Below are positions 1-6,892 of a DNA stretch of 20,438 bases, one piece after another (the stretch's first letter is position 1; each line of letters opens with the position of its first letter). A model generated the notes under the pieces. It made no database searches, was not told where the DNA came from, and saw only the letters and a list, made by a program, of their open reading frames with translations. The translations under genes and the position numbers were made by a program. Source of the DNA: DASWHR01 sp036398095 (lineage in GTDB: Bacteria > Actinomycetota > AC-67); the NCBI GenBank assembly GCA_036398095.1, contig DASWHR010000025.1, positions 1 to 20,438 on the forward strand, given 5' to 3'.

Positions 1-989
1 TGACCGTCAACGGAACCATCCAGATCTTCGTGAGCGCCTCCGCCGATCTGCCGCTGGAGTTCGTGCGCCTGGAAGCGCAGACCGGAACGGATCCGTTGTA
101 TTACTGCCTCGAGCAATGGACGGGAGACGGCTCTCTTTCGATCAACGCGGATCGCCCTTGGAAGACTGCGGCCTGGACCGACCCACGCGCCGAATGCGCG
201 CCGGGGAACTGCTCGGACTGCACCGAGAATTCCGACCATCAGCACGGGATCCCGACGGCGAACGGCGAATACCGGCTGCGGGTCGTCTCCCGCGAGCGAG
301 GCGAGTTCTCCGACGCCAACGACGCAAAGTCGGCAACGTTCGTGGTGAGGCTCTCGAACGCGCCGACGGCGCCCGCGTGGATCGGCAAACCCGAGTCCAA
401 CGGCAAACCGGATCCGTCGGTGATCCTGCGCTGGAGCCCGTCGCCCGAGCCCGACGTCACCGAATACCAGTTCGTGCGCGAAGACCCGACCGGCGCCGAG
501 CGCGTCTTCGCGGTCGGCGCGAGCAACCCGCAGGCGAACGGCTGCTCACGCGCCGGCGACGTCGCCTACACCTGCGCGAACGGCGGTTTCGAACGATCGG
601 GGACGTATCGCTACGCGTTTCGGGCGCTGCGGCCGGGATCGTCGAGCACGCGATGCGCGCTGACGAATGCATCGTGCGTCGCCTCGCCGGTCGGCGCGGT
701 TCGCACGGTGACGATCACGGTCTCGCGGGCGGCGTCGCCGGAGCCGTACGCGTCGGCCGATCCTTCGGCGAGCCCGAGCGGGACGACGACGGCAGCACCG
801 GAATCGCAATCGCCGCTCGCACTGCCGGACTCCAGCACAGGCGACGACTTGCTCGCGCCGCGCGCCGCGAGCGATACCGACACAAGCCGATCGACGCTCC
901 CGGTCGCGATGGCGGGCGTGCTGGCGCTGGCGGCGGGGATCTTCCTGATCCGGCGACGCCGAGGGCTCGGAAAACCACCGGTCGGCTGA
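1..989 (+). CDS. Surface protein with fibronectin-III-like domain and C-terminal membrane anchor (5' partial)
   Basis: The reading frame is already open at base 3, so the gene starts left of the window; the GTG at position 30 has no ribosome binding site and is probably internal. The visible part has no recognisable catalytic motif. The middle (about bases 360-720) resembles a fibronectin type III domain: a Pro-rich lead-in, an LRWSPSPEPDVTEYQF strand pair, and a GTYRYAFRALR strand near its end. Several cysteines suggest disulfides and therefore export. A Ser/Pro/Thr-rich linker follows, then a hydrophobic segment (VAMAGVLALAAGIFLI) and RRRR before the stop, which is a typical C-terminal membrane anchor with a positive inside tail. 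The protein is probably tethered outside the membrane. The next gene begins 34 bases downstream on the same strand. The anchor is clear; the domain call is by eye. Confidence 0.75.
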   Translation, partial: TVNGTIQIFVSASADLPLEFVRLEAQTGTDPLYYCLEQWTGDGSLSINADRPWKTAAWTDPRAECAPGNCSDCTENSDHQHGIPTANGEYRLRVVSRERGEFSDANDAKSATFVVRLSNAPTAPAWIGKPESNGKPDPSVILRWSPSPEPDVTEYQFVREDPTGAERVFAVGASNPQANGCSRAGDVAYTCANGGFERSGTYRYAFRALRPGSSSTRCALTNASCVASPVGAVRTVTITVSRAASPEPYASADPSASPSGTTTAAPESQSPLALPDSSTGDDLLAPRAASDTDTSRSTLPVAMAGVLALAAGIFLIRRRRGLGKPPVG

Positions 990-1023
990 AGGGCCGAACA
1001 CACCGAACGTCGAAAGGGTTTGC

Positions 1024-1446
1024 ATGATGACGCGACGCAGCCTCCGGATCGGCATCGCGGCAGCGATTCTGCTTGGCGCGACCGGACAGAGCGCCCCGGC
1101 AAGCGACGCCGGCGCCGGATGCGGCAGCGACCCGGCCAAGCCGGCCACGAAGTGGACGACGAGCAGCCCAAGGCAATGCCATTTTCAGTTTCGCGGCTTT
1201 CCACTGATCGCACGGGGCGATGCGACGGCGACCGGGACGGCAAGCGTGCACGTGTGGATCTCGCTCGTGCAGGGCGGCCCGCCGCTCGTCGAGTGCAGCC
1301 GGAGCGCGAACGGATCCGCCGGCTGCCAGACCGGCGTTCCGGATTCGACGACGCCGGTGCAGGTGCAGCCGCTGCAGACCATCTGGTGCCACGTCCAAGG
1401 CGTCGGCACCGGGAACTACTGGTGCCAAAGCGCCTACGGCATCTGA
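1024..1446 (+). CDS. Small secreted Cys-containing protein, paralogue of the 3341-3772 product
   Basis: A 140-aa protein whose N-terminus is a classical signal peptide (RR, then hydrophobic IGIAAAILLGA, then a small-residue cleavage region near residue 26). The mature part has six cysteines and no known enzyme motif. It is clearly related to the 143-aa product at 3341-3772: both share a region with CR/CS...C, then PDSTT, and a C-terminal motif of the form VQG.G.G.(Y/F)(W/Y)CQS. The start is ATG with AAAGGG a few bases upstream; a second ATG follows immediately. It converges on the quinoprotein/cupredoxin operon, whose terminal hairpin it shares. The function is unknown. The paralogy suggests a role linked to that operon. 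Confidence 0.8.
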   Translation: MMTRRSLRIGIAAAILLGATGQSAPASDAGAGCGSDPAKPATKWTTSSPRQCHFQFRGFPLIARGDATATGTASVHVWISLVQGGPPLVECSRSANGSAGCQTGVPDSTTPVQVQPLQTIWCHVQGVGTGNYWCQSAYGI

Positions 1447-1448
1447 AA

Positions 1449-1479
1449 GTCGAAGGCCGCCTCTAGGGCGGCCTTCGAC
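1449..1479. terminator. Perfect hairpin between convergent genes, probable bidirectional terminator
   Basis: Two 13-base arms (1449-1461 and 1467-1479) are exactly complementary around the 5-base loop TCTAG. The hairpin lies 2 bases after the stop of the + strand gene and 14 bases after the stop of the - strand gene. On the minus strand it is followed by TTTC; on the plus strand there is no T run. Its position between two convergent stops argues for a shared terminator. Confidence 0.8.
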
Positions 1480-1493
1480 GATTAGACGATCTG

Positions 1494-3311
1494 CTACGAC
1501 ACGACTTGGAAGGCGCCGCGCATGAACGGATGGATGCGGCAGAAGTACGAGTAACGTCCCTCCGGAAGGTTCGCCGTGAACTCGTAGAAGGGAACCGTGT
1601 CGGTTTCCTCACCGGCGACGACCTTTTCGACTTCCAAGCCGCCGTCGATCGGGTCCACGTTGCCGATCTTGCCGGTGTCGAACGCCAGCGCGCCGCCGTC
1701 GGGCAGCGGGAAGTTCGACACGTACTGGCCGACGCACGGCCAGCGGCACGACGTGAACGTGTGCCGTACGTTCATCGCGGCATCGTCGTTGACGAACGTG
1801 ATCGTCGATCCTTGCTTCACCGAGGGGATCACCGGCACGCCGGTCCCGATCCCGGTGTCGCCGGGCAGAAAGGCGAAGCCCGCCACGTGGATCTGCGTCA
1901 CCTCGGGTCCGAGTTGGGTCGCCAGATCGGCCGGGCCGCAGGCACTGTAGATGCCGATGAGCGCCGGCATGTTCTCCTGCGCGCAGAGCGGCTCGGGGTC
2001 TCCCTGCCAGATGTGGTTGACCATACCCTGCGTGGCTCCCGAACCGAAGCGGTTCCAGTCCGTTTCGATCTCGTCGACACCGTCGGCGAGTTCGCTCTTG
2101 ATGGCGCCGTTTCCGTCGAGCCACGCCGACGACAGGCCTTGCTCTGCGAACGTGTCCGAGCCCAGCAGTTTCGGTGCGAGCGCGGCCAGCGAGCACTCGC
2201 CGGCCGGCGTGCCGGGTGACTGCTCGGCGTCGTAGTAGATGCCCGAGTAAGTCATCGCCTCGTACCAGTTGTGGTCGAGGTTGTCGTCGGACACGGAGTT
2301 CTGCAGCGTGGAGGTCGGGCCCGGCTCGATCGCGTAGGTCCCGCGCTGGTCGAGCACGTCGCCCTCGTGCAGCGGCGCGCGCCAGCCGAACTTTGTCGAG
2401 CCGATCTGATAGTTCTCGGTGAACGGCCACGCCCGGATGTCGCGGTCGAACTTGTAGGAGTGCATGATCGCCACGCCGGGGAACCCGTCACCGTCAAGAT
2501 CTGCCGTGCACGTTCCCCCTTGGCCGAGGTTCGACACGACCGTCATCTTGCCGCCGGGATGCAGGTGACCGCCCGACGCGATGCCGACGCCGTCGCGGGA
2601 AACCGTCCATCGCGCCCCGATCCCCTTCGACGAGCCGGTGACGTCCTTGGTCTGTCCCCACAGTTGCGCGTGGAGCGGATGAATGTCGCGGCCCGTCGCG
2701 GCGCTGATCTCTTCGCGCGTTCCCGGGATGAAGGTCACGTCAAGGACCACGAAGTAGCGGCCGACCGAGGCGAGCTTGTTGTGGATCATGTAGATCATCG
2801 CGTTCGGCTCGGACCCGTCGATGGGAATGCCGTAGTTCCAGTTGTTTCCCGCTGCAGCGTCTAGGCGCGCGCGGTCGTCGAGCCGTCCCTGCGTCTTTTC
2901 CTCGCCGGTGCCGAACACCCACGACAATCCCTTGCCGTTCACCGACGTGTAGTAGTCGTTGTTCGGGTTCTCAGACACGCGGAACCAGTGGGCGTGGTGA
3001 ATGTGGGCTTCCTGCTGCGTCGGGATCTTGCCGCTGGTCGCATCGACCAGATCGGGCGCGATCGCGACGATGAAACCGGTCACGAGTGGCAGGTCGACGG
3101 TGATGCGATTCGAGTCTTGCCCCGGCGGGATCACGTAAGGTCCGAAGACGTACGACAGATCCTGCGTCGTGCCGGCCGGGGCCGGAACGTATCGGTTGCC
3201 CGCGTTGGCGAGCAACGTAGGAACGTCGCGGTATCCCGTGTTCGCCGATGCCGGCAACAGGGAGAACGCGACCGCGACGGCCGCAAGCGCCGTCATAAAT
3301 CGCCGTGCCAT
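1494..3311 (-). CDS. Secreted His-motif (SURNod19-like) protein with C-terminal cupredoxin domain
   Basis: A 605-aa exported protein. ATG at 3311 is chosen because AGGAGG lies 6 bases upstream and a signal peptide follows (RR, hydrophobic ALAAVAVAFSLL, ASA cleavage region). The large N-terminal part carries the histidine clusters HIHHAH (residues 103-108), MIHNK, and GGHLHPGG (247-254). This pattern resembles the stress-up-regulated Nod19 (SURNod19) family and suggests metal binding. The C-terminal ~100 residues are a plastocyanin-like type 1 copper domain with ligands H517, C591, H594 and M597 (CRIHPFM), plus an unusual SCRWPC Cys pair. The product at 3871-5898 has the same architecture and shares the GTGEEKT, HxHH and GGHLH motifs. 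It is the last gene of the minus-strand operon, 29 bases after the preceding gene. The copper domain is confident; the N-terminal family name is less so. Confidence 0.85.
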   Translation of the reverse strand: MARRFMTALAAVAVAFSLLPASANTGYRDVPTLLANAGNRYVPAPAGTTQDLSYVFGPYVIPPGQDSNRITVDLPLVTGFIVAIAPDLVDATSGKIPTQQEAHIHHAHWFRVSENPNNDYYTSVNGKGLSWVFGTGEEKTQGRLDDRARLDAAAGNNWNYGIPIDGSEPNAMIYMIHNKLASVGRYFVVLDVTFIPGTREEISAATGRDIHPLHAQLWGQTKDVTGSSKGIGARWTVSRDGVGIASGGHLHPGGKMTVVSNLGQGGTCTADLDGDGFPGVAIMHSYKFDRDIRAWPFTENYQIGSTKFGWRAPLHEGDVLDQRGTYAIEPGPTSTLQNSVSDDNLDHNWYEAMTYSGIYYDAEQSPGTPAGECSLAALAPKLLGSDTFAEQGLSSAWLDGNGAIKSELADGVDEIETDWNRFGSGATQGMVNHIWQGDPEPLCAQENMPALIGIYSACGPADLATQLGPEVTQIHVAGFAFLPGDTGIGTGVPVIPSVKQGSTITFVNDDAAMNVRHTFTSCRWPCVGQYVSNFPLPDGGALAFDTGKIGNVDPIDGGLEVEKVVAGEETDTVPFYEFTANLPEGRYSYFCRIHPFMRGAFQVVS

Positions 3312-3340
3312 TGAAACCTCCTCAGTCGATGGATCCGTGG

Positions 3341-3772
3341 TTAGTTGCTTCCGCTCTGACAGTAGAATGTGCCCTTTCCGGTGCCCTGAACGTTGCAGTC
3401 GAGCGCCGGCTTTTCGGCGCTCGCGGGGAAGACGTCGATCCTGGTCGTGGAATCGGGAAAGCCGCCCTGGCATGCCGGGTAGCGCGTGCCGGCGGCGCGG
3501 CACTCGGCCAGAACGACCTCGGGGTAGCCGCGCGGCGAGACCCAGACGCGAATCGAGTTCGATCCCGCCGGCGCCTCCGTCACGGCTCCTCGAAAGATGA
3601 CCGGGATGCCTTTGGTCAGGAAAATGCATGTCCTCGAACCCGTCCAGGTCGGGTTGAGGCCCGACGGGCAGCCGTTTCCGTCATTCGCGGCGCCGGGTCC
3701 GGCGGCCGCCAGGACCGCGACCAGCAGCGCGGCCGGCACCGCTGCGATGCGGAACTGCTTCCGAAGGCTCAT
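3341..3772 (-). CDS. Small secreted Cys-containing protein, paralogue of the 1024-1446 product
   Basis: A 143-aa protein with a signal peptide (KQFR, then hydrophobic AAVPAALLVAVLAAAG, ANA-like cleavage region near residue 29). The mature part has conserved cysteines and the same PDSTT and VQG.G.G.FYCQS signatures as the + strand paralogue beyond the next gene. No enzymatic motif is seen. ATG at 3772 is chosen because the signal peptide starts there; the frame stays open upstream without a comparable signal peptide. GGGACG before the start is a weak ribosome binding site. The gene sits between the two large cupredoxin fusion genes, 29 bases before the second, so it is probably co-transcribed with that one. 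The hairpin at 3824-3856 lies just upstream and may reduce read-through from the operon. Confidence 0.8.
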   Translation of the reverse strand: MSLRKQFRIAAVPAALLVAVLAAAGPGAANDGNGCPSGLNPTWTGSRTCIFLTKGIPVIFRGAVTEAPAGSNSIRVWVSPRGYPEVVLAECRAAGTRYPACQGGFPDSTTRIDVFPASAEKPALDCNVQGTGKGTFYCQSGSN

Positions 3773-3823
3773 CGTCCCGTTATTTCGACGCAAAGCGCGT
3801 GCTTCCCTCCCGGTTCGGAACGC

Positions 3824-3856
3824 CGGAGAGGCTGCCCGTCGCGGCAGCCTCTCCGG
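3824..3856 (-). terminator. Strong hairpin downstream of the 3871-5898 gene
   Basis: Two exactly complementary 14-base arms (3824-3837 and 3843-3856) flank a 5-base loop. The hairpin starts 14 bases after the stop codon at 3871 and precedes the next minus-strand start at 3772. There is no T tract, so it could be an intrinsic terminator of the GC-rich type or an attenuating/mRNA-stabilising stem within the operon. Confidence 0.65.
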
Positions 3857-3870
3857 TGATCGTTTTCTCG

Positions 3871-5898
3871 CTATTCGACCACGCGGATCGCGCCCCGCAT
3901 GCTCGGATGGATGCGGCACCAGAACGCGTAGGTTCCAGTTCGCGTCGGGGTCCACTCCCACGAGACCTTGTTGGTGGCTCCGGTACCGACGCCCAACTGG
4001 CCCGAATCGAAGTCGAGCGGATCGGGGCCGACCGCGAGCAGGTCGTCGACCGTCTTGCCGTCGGTGGTCAGCCCGGTCGCCGGGTTGATCAGATCGTCGT
4101 AGGCGCCGTCGGCAATCGGATAGTGCGTCACCACCGTGCCCGAGCACGGGTTCGCGCACCGCGTGACCGTGTGCCACATGTAGTCGGCCGTGTCCACGTT
4201 ATGGAAGGCCACGGTATCGCCGACCTTGACCCGCGGAACACCAAGCGCCCCGATGACGCCGAAGTCGGCGTTTCCGTAGGTGAAGCCGCCCATGTAGACA
4301 TCGCTGGTGAAGTCGCCGTCGGGCGCGTCGAGCGCGAGCTTCGGGCAGCCGTTCTGGCACGGGCTCGTGTGGTTGCCGCTGGTCGCGACGCGCGCGTGGG
4401 TGATCTGCCCGCGCGTGCACAGCGTCGTCGCGTCGTTCGTGCACAGGCCTTCCGCGTAGCCGGGAATCAACTCCGGACGAGTTCCCGGCTGAAGCGACAG
4501 CGTGTTCACGCCGTCTTTGATCGTGACGGTCTCGTCGAACGGATCGATGCCCACGACCCGGTCGACTCCATCGATCGTGGTCGCGCTGTTCGGCGCCAGC
4601 CACGTCATCACGATGCCCATTTGCTCGTACCACGAAGCGATGCTGCTGTCGTAGACGCCCTCGAGGCGCAACTTGTCGCCGGCCTTCACTTCGATGCGCC
4701 AACCCAAGTCGTCGCTGACGCCCGACATCACGAAGTCCCACGACGTCGGCGGTCCGCCGATCTCGGTCTTGGCCGGATCGAACGGGTCCACCAAAGCGTC
4801 CCACGTGCTCGGGTTGAAGTCGTGATCGAAGTAGTAGGCGTCCGAACGGTGGATGAGTCGCTCCTCGCCGTTTCGGACCAGGTAGACGTCGTCACGGATG
4901 CCGCCGTTATGCAAGTGGCCGCCCATCACGACCAAGGTTCCGTCTTCCTTGATCTCCCACTCGTCGTAGACGGTTCCCGCGTCGATGCCCTGCTGCGTGG
5001 ACTTGTTCGCCAGCGTGTTCTGGTTGGCGCAGTTGCTGCGGGGGAAGATGCACACGCCTTCGCTGCCGAAACCGCGCTGGATGTTGAAGACCGGGTTGAA
5101 CGAGTCCTTCTCACAACCATCGGCCGTCCAGCCGCTGCAGTCGCCGACGTCGAGCCAGATGCCCTTGGTCTTGAACAGAAGCGGACGCGTCGCGTCGTCG
5201 GGGTGCGGCGCCTCGGCGACGTCGGCCGGAATGTAGTCCACGTCGTAGGTGACCCACACCGGGAAGGTGCGCGGCGTCGCGTTGTGAACCATGTGCAGGA
5301 ACAGCCACGCGTCGGATGCCTTGATCTTCAGACCGAAGCCTTCCGGCCACGACGCGATCGTCTTTTCTTCGCCGGTGGCGAGCCACGGGCCGGAGCCGTA
5401 GGTGCGGCCCGGATTCGCAACGTCGCCCGCCGGCGTGGACAGATACTCCGACGAGCTTCCGAAGTAGCCGGGGTTGAGCCACGTGCCGTGATGCAGGTGC
5501 AAGTCTTCGACGGGCGGCGACGCGATGTCGCCACTGAAGCCCGGCTGCGTCGGGTCGACGCCGACCAGATCCGGCTTGAAGCGGACCATGTATCCGTCGT
5601 AGAGCGGCTTTTCGAGCGTGACGGGCTGGATGAGCACGTCGTTCTGGCCCGGCTTGGCCCAGATCGGTCCGAAGACGATCTTCAGCCGGACGCAGTTCTC
5701 GCCCACGACGGCCGGTCGGACCGCCGAGTTGGCGTAGTCGATGTCGAATGCGCTTTCGGTCGTGCAGGCGCCCGAGAGCACCTTGCCTGCCTGGGGGCTG
5801 ACCACACCCGCTTCGGGCACGGGCAGGTCGGCGCGGACGCTTGCGACAGAGAGAGCCATCGCAAGCAGCGAGGCTAGAGCTATGACGCGTCGTACCAT
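3871..5898 (-). CDS. Secreted His-motif (SURNod19-like) protein with C-terminal cupredoxin domain
   Basis: A 675-aa exported protein. ATG at 5898 is supported by GGGAGGGAT about 8 bases upstream and by the signal peptide (VRR, then hydrophobic IALASLLAMALSVA, VRA cleavage region near residue 23). The N-terminal region has HLHH (residues 134-137), GTGEEKT-like ATGEEKT (about 174-180), MVHN, and GGHLHNGG (327-333, with H328 and H330). These are the same motifs in the same order as in the 1494-3311 product. The C-terminal 100 residues form a type 1 copper cupredoxin with ligands H576, C661, H664 and M667 (CRIHPSM). As in its paralogue, a C-x3-C pair (RCANPC) follows the first His ligand. Additional cysteines in the middle fit an extracellular disulfide-bonded protein. 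The 97-base gap upstream contains a possible operator (5977-5992), so this gene may also have its own promoter. Confidence 0.85.
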   Translation of the reverse strand: MVRRVIALASLLAMALSVASVRADLPVPEAGVVSPQAGKVLSGACTTESAFDIDYANSAVRPAVVGENCVRLKIVFGPIWAKPGQNDVLIQPVTLEKPLYDGYMVRFKPDLVGVDPTQPGFSGDIASPPVEDLHLHHGTWLNPGYFGSSSEYLSTPAGDVANPGRTYGSGPWLATGEEKTIASWPEGFGLKIKASDAWLFLHMVHNATPRTFPVWVTYDVDYIPADVAEAPHPDDATRPLLFKTKGIWLDVGDCSGWTADGCEKDSFNPVFNIQRGFGSEGVCIFPRSNCANQNTLANKSTQQGIDAGTVYDEWEIKEDGTLVVMGGHLHNGGIRDDVYLVRNGEERLIHRSDAYYFDHDFNPSTWDALVDPFDPAKTEIGGPPTSWDFVMSGVSDDLGWRIEVKAGDKLRLEGVYDSSIASWYEQMGIVMTWLAPNSATTIDGVDRVVGIDPFDETVTIKDGVNTLSLQPGTRPELIPGYAEGLCTNDATTLCTRGQITHARVATSGNHTSPCQNGCPKLALDAPDGDFTSDVYMGGFTYGNADFGVIGALGVPRVKVGDTVAFHNVDTADYMWHTVTRCANPCSGTVVTHYPIADGAYDDLINPATGLTTDGKTVDDLLAVGPDPLDFDSGQLGVGTGATNKVSWEWTPTRTGTYAFWCRIHPSMRGAIRVVE

Positions 5899-5976
5899 TT
5901 TTGATCCCTCCCGGATCCCTGGACGCCCGAAACCCGACGGATCGGGCGCCGAGGCATAAGCCGACAACGTTCTCAA

Positions 5977-5992
5977 TACTGACCAGACGGTA
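5977..5992. promoter_or_regulatory. Possible TetR-type operator, imperfect palindrome
   Basis: The 16-mer TACTGACCAGACGGTA matches its own reverse complement at 10 of 16 positions (TAC-G-C--G-C-GTA). This resembles the ACCGACCGGTCGGT-type sites bound by many actinobacterial TetR-family repressors. It lies in the 97-base gap between two operon genes, just after the stop at 5996. No TetR gene is in the window. The call rests on motif shape only. Confidence 0.35.
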
Positions 5993-5995
5993 GGA

Positions 5996-6436
5996 TTAAG
6001 TCAAGGCTGGATTTACCACGATCAGGGTGCCTTCCATCCACCCATGGATCGAACAGACGAACGGGTACGTCGCGACCGTTTCGCCCTGCGGAACAACGAG
6101 CTCGTCGATGCCGTAGACCAGGCTTTCTCCGGCCAGCCCGATCAGCTTCGAGGTGAACAACGGACACCGGCCCGGAGTGAAGTCGAAGGGGAACTGCGTG
6201 CACCAGGGCCGGTCGGGACCGAGCGAGGTCGAGCGGACGTCGTGGGCCGCGATATCGATGTTGCGATACCGAACGGAGTCGCCTTGCCCGATGATCAGCG
6301 CCGGGACGGTGTAATTCGCGCCCAACCCGCCGCCCGGGCCGCTGACGTAGAGCCGTTCGTCGGCGCGGGCCGATCCTGCGAACGACGCGATCGCGAGCAA
6401 CGACACGACCGCTGCGACGAAAAGCTTCCGCTTCAT
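5996..6436 (-). CDS. Secreted plastocyanin-like cupredoxin with intact type 1 copper ligands
   Basis: A 146-aa blue-copper-type electron carrier. The signal peptide is clear (KRK, then hydrophobic LFVAAVVSLLAIASFAG, ARA cleavage near residue 25). The mature domain has the first ligand His in NIDIAAHDVRS and the C-terminal loop VCSIHGWM supplying Cys, His and Met, the standard type 1 set. Two further cysteines (WC...RC) probably form a disulfide. ATG at 6436 has AGGAGGG about 10 bases upstream. It is 21 bases downstream of the related cupredoxin gene at 6458-6892, with which it shares the NxDxAxH, CPLF and FVC motifs. In context it is a candidate electron acceptor for the upstream quinoproteins; this is inference. 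Confidence 0.9.
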   Translation of the reverse strand: MKRKLFVAAVVSLLAIASFAGSARADERLYVSGPGGGLGANYTVPALIIGQGDSVRYRNIDIAAHDVRSTSLGPDRPWCTQFPFDFTPGRCPLFTSKLIGLAGESLVYGIDELVVPQGETVATYPFVCSIHGWMEGTLIVVNPALT

Positions 6437-6457
6437 GTGTTCGTTCCCTCCTAGGGC

Positions 6458-6892
6458 CTACGTGAGCACGACACCGGTCATGGACGGATAGACGCCGCAG
6501 ACGAACCCGTAGGCGCGGCCGGGCTGGAGCATGTCAATTCCGAGTACCGGGCGCGACCCGCCCAGCGGCAGGGCGAGGTCGCTCCAGAACAACGGACACG
6601 CGCCGAGCGCGTAGCGGCGCGGGTTGCCGGGCCCCTCCGGGTCGGGATTGCGCGGCCCGCACCACGACGCGTCGTCGCTGCCGATCGCTTCGGAGGCGAT
6701 CGAGTGATAGGCCGCGTCGAGATTCGTCAGCGTCAACGTGGTGGCGGCGAGCATCGGCACGACCGGCGTGGCGAAGGAGCCTGCTTGCATGCTTCCGGGT
6801 GCAGTGGCGACGACGCCCGGCGCCGCGGCGTGCGCGCTCATGGCGAAGGCGGATACGGACGCGACGGCGAAGGCGGCGATGAGCGCTCTCAC
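6458..6892 (-). CDS. Secreted cupredoxin-like protein with Tyr replacing the C-terminal His ligand
   Basis: A 144-aa protein. GTG at 6892 overlaps the stop of the upstream propeller gene as GTGA, with GAGGA 6 bases upstream, indicating translational coupling. The signal peptide is RALIAAFAVASVSAFAMSAHA. The fold is that of its neighbour at 5996-6436: first ligand His in NLDAAYHSIAS, a CPLFW block, and a C-terminal loop FVCGVYPSM. In that loop the position occupied by His in the three other cupredoxin domains of this operon (C-x2-H) is Tyr, encoded by TAT at 6490-6488, one base from CAT. Cys and Met remain. It may bind copper in an altered site, bind another ligand, or be a structural partner of the quinoproteins. 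Confidence 0.85.
   Translation of the reverse strand: MRALIAAFAVASVSAFAMSAHAAAPGVVATAPGSMQAGSFATPVVPMLAATTLTLTNLDAAYHSIASEAIGSDDASWCGPRNPDPEGPGNPRRYALGACPLFWSDLALPLGGSRPVLGIDMLQPGRAYGFVCGVYPSMTGVVLT

Noticed and set aside
116..1027. 303-codon plus-strand frame overlapping the first gene
   Set aside because: It is very Arg-rich and lies out of frame with the fibronectin-like protein, which has a convincing anchor and domain.
1440..1487. UGA read-through of the gene ending at 1446 as a selenoprotein
   Set aside because: The codons after the UGA form the terminator hairpin and give no conserved extension.
3312..3629. Upstream extension of the 1494-3311 gene
   Set aside because: It would overlap the small Cys-protein gene and bypass the AGGAGG site and signal peptide at 3311.
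3799..5877. 692-codon plus-strand open frame
   Set aside because: It is antisense to the 675-aa cupredoxin fusion gene, has no ribosome binding site or recognisable domain, and is Arg/Val/Asp-rich as expected of a high-GC shadow frame.
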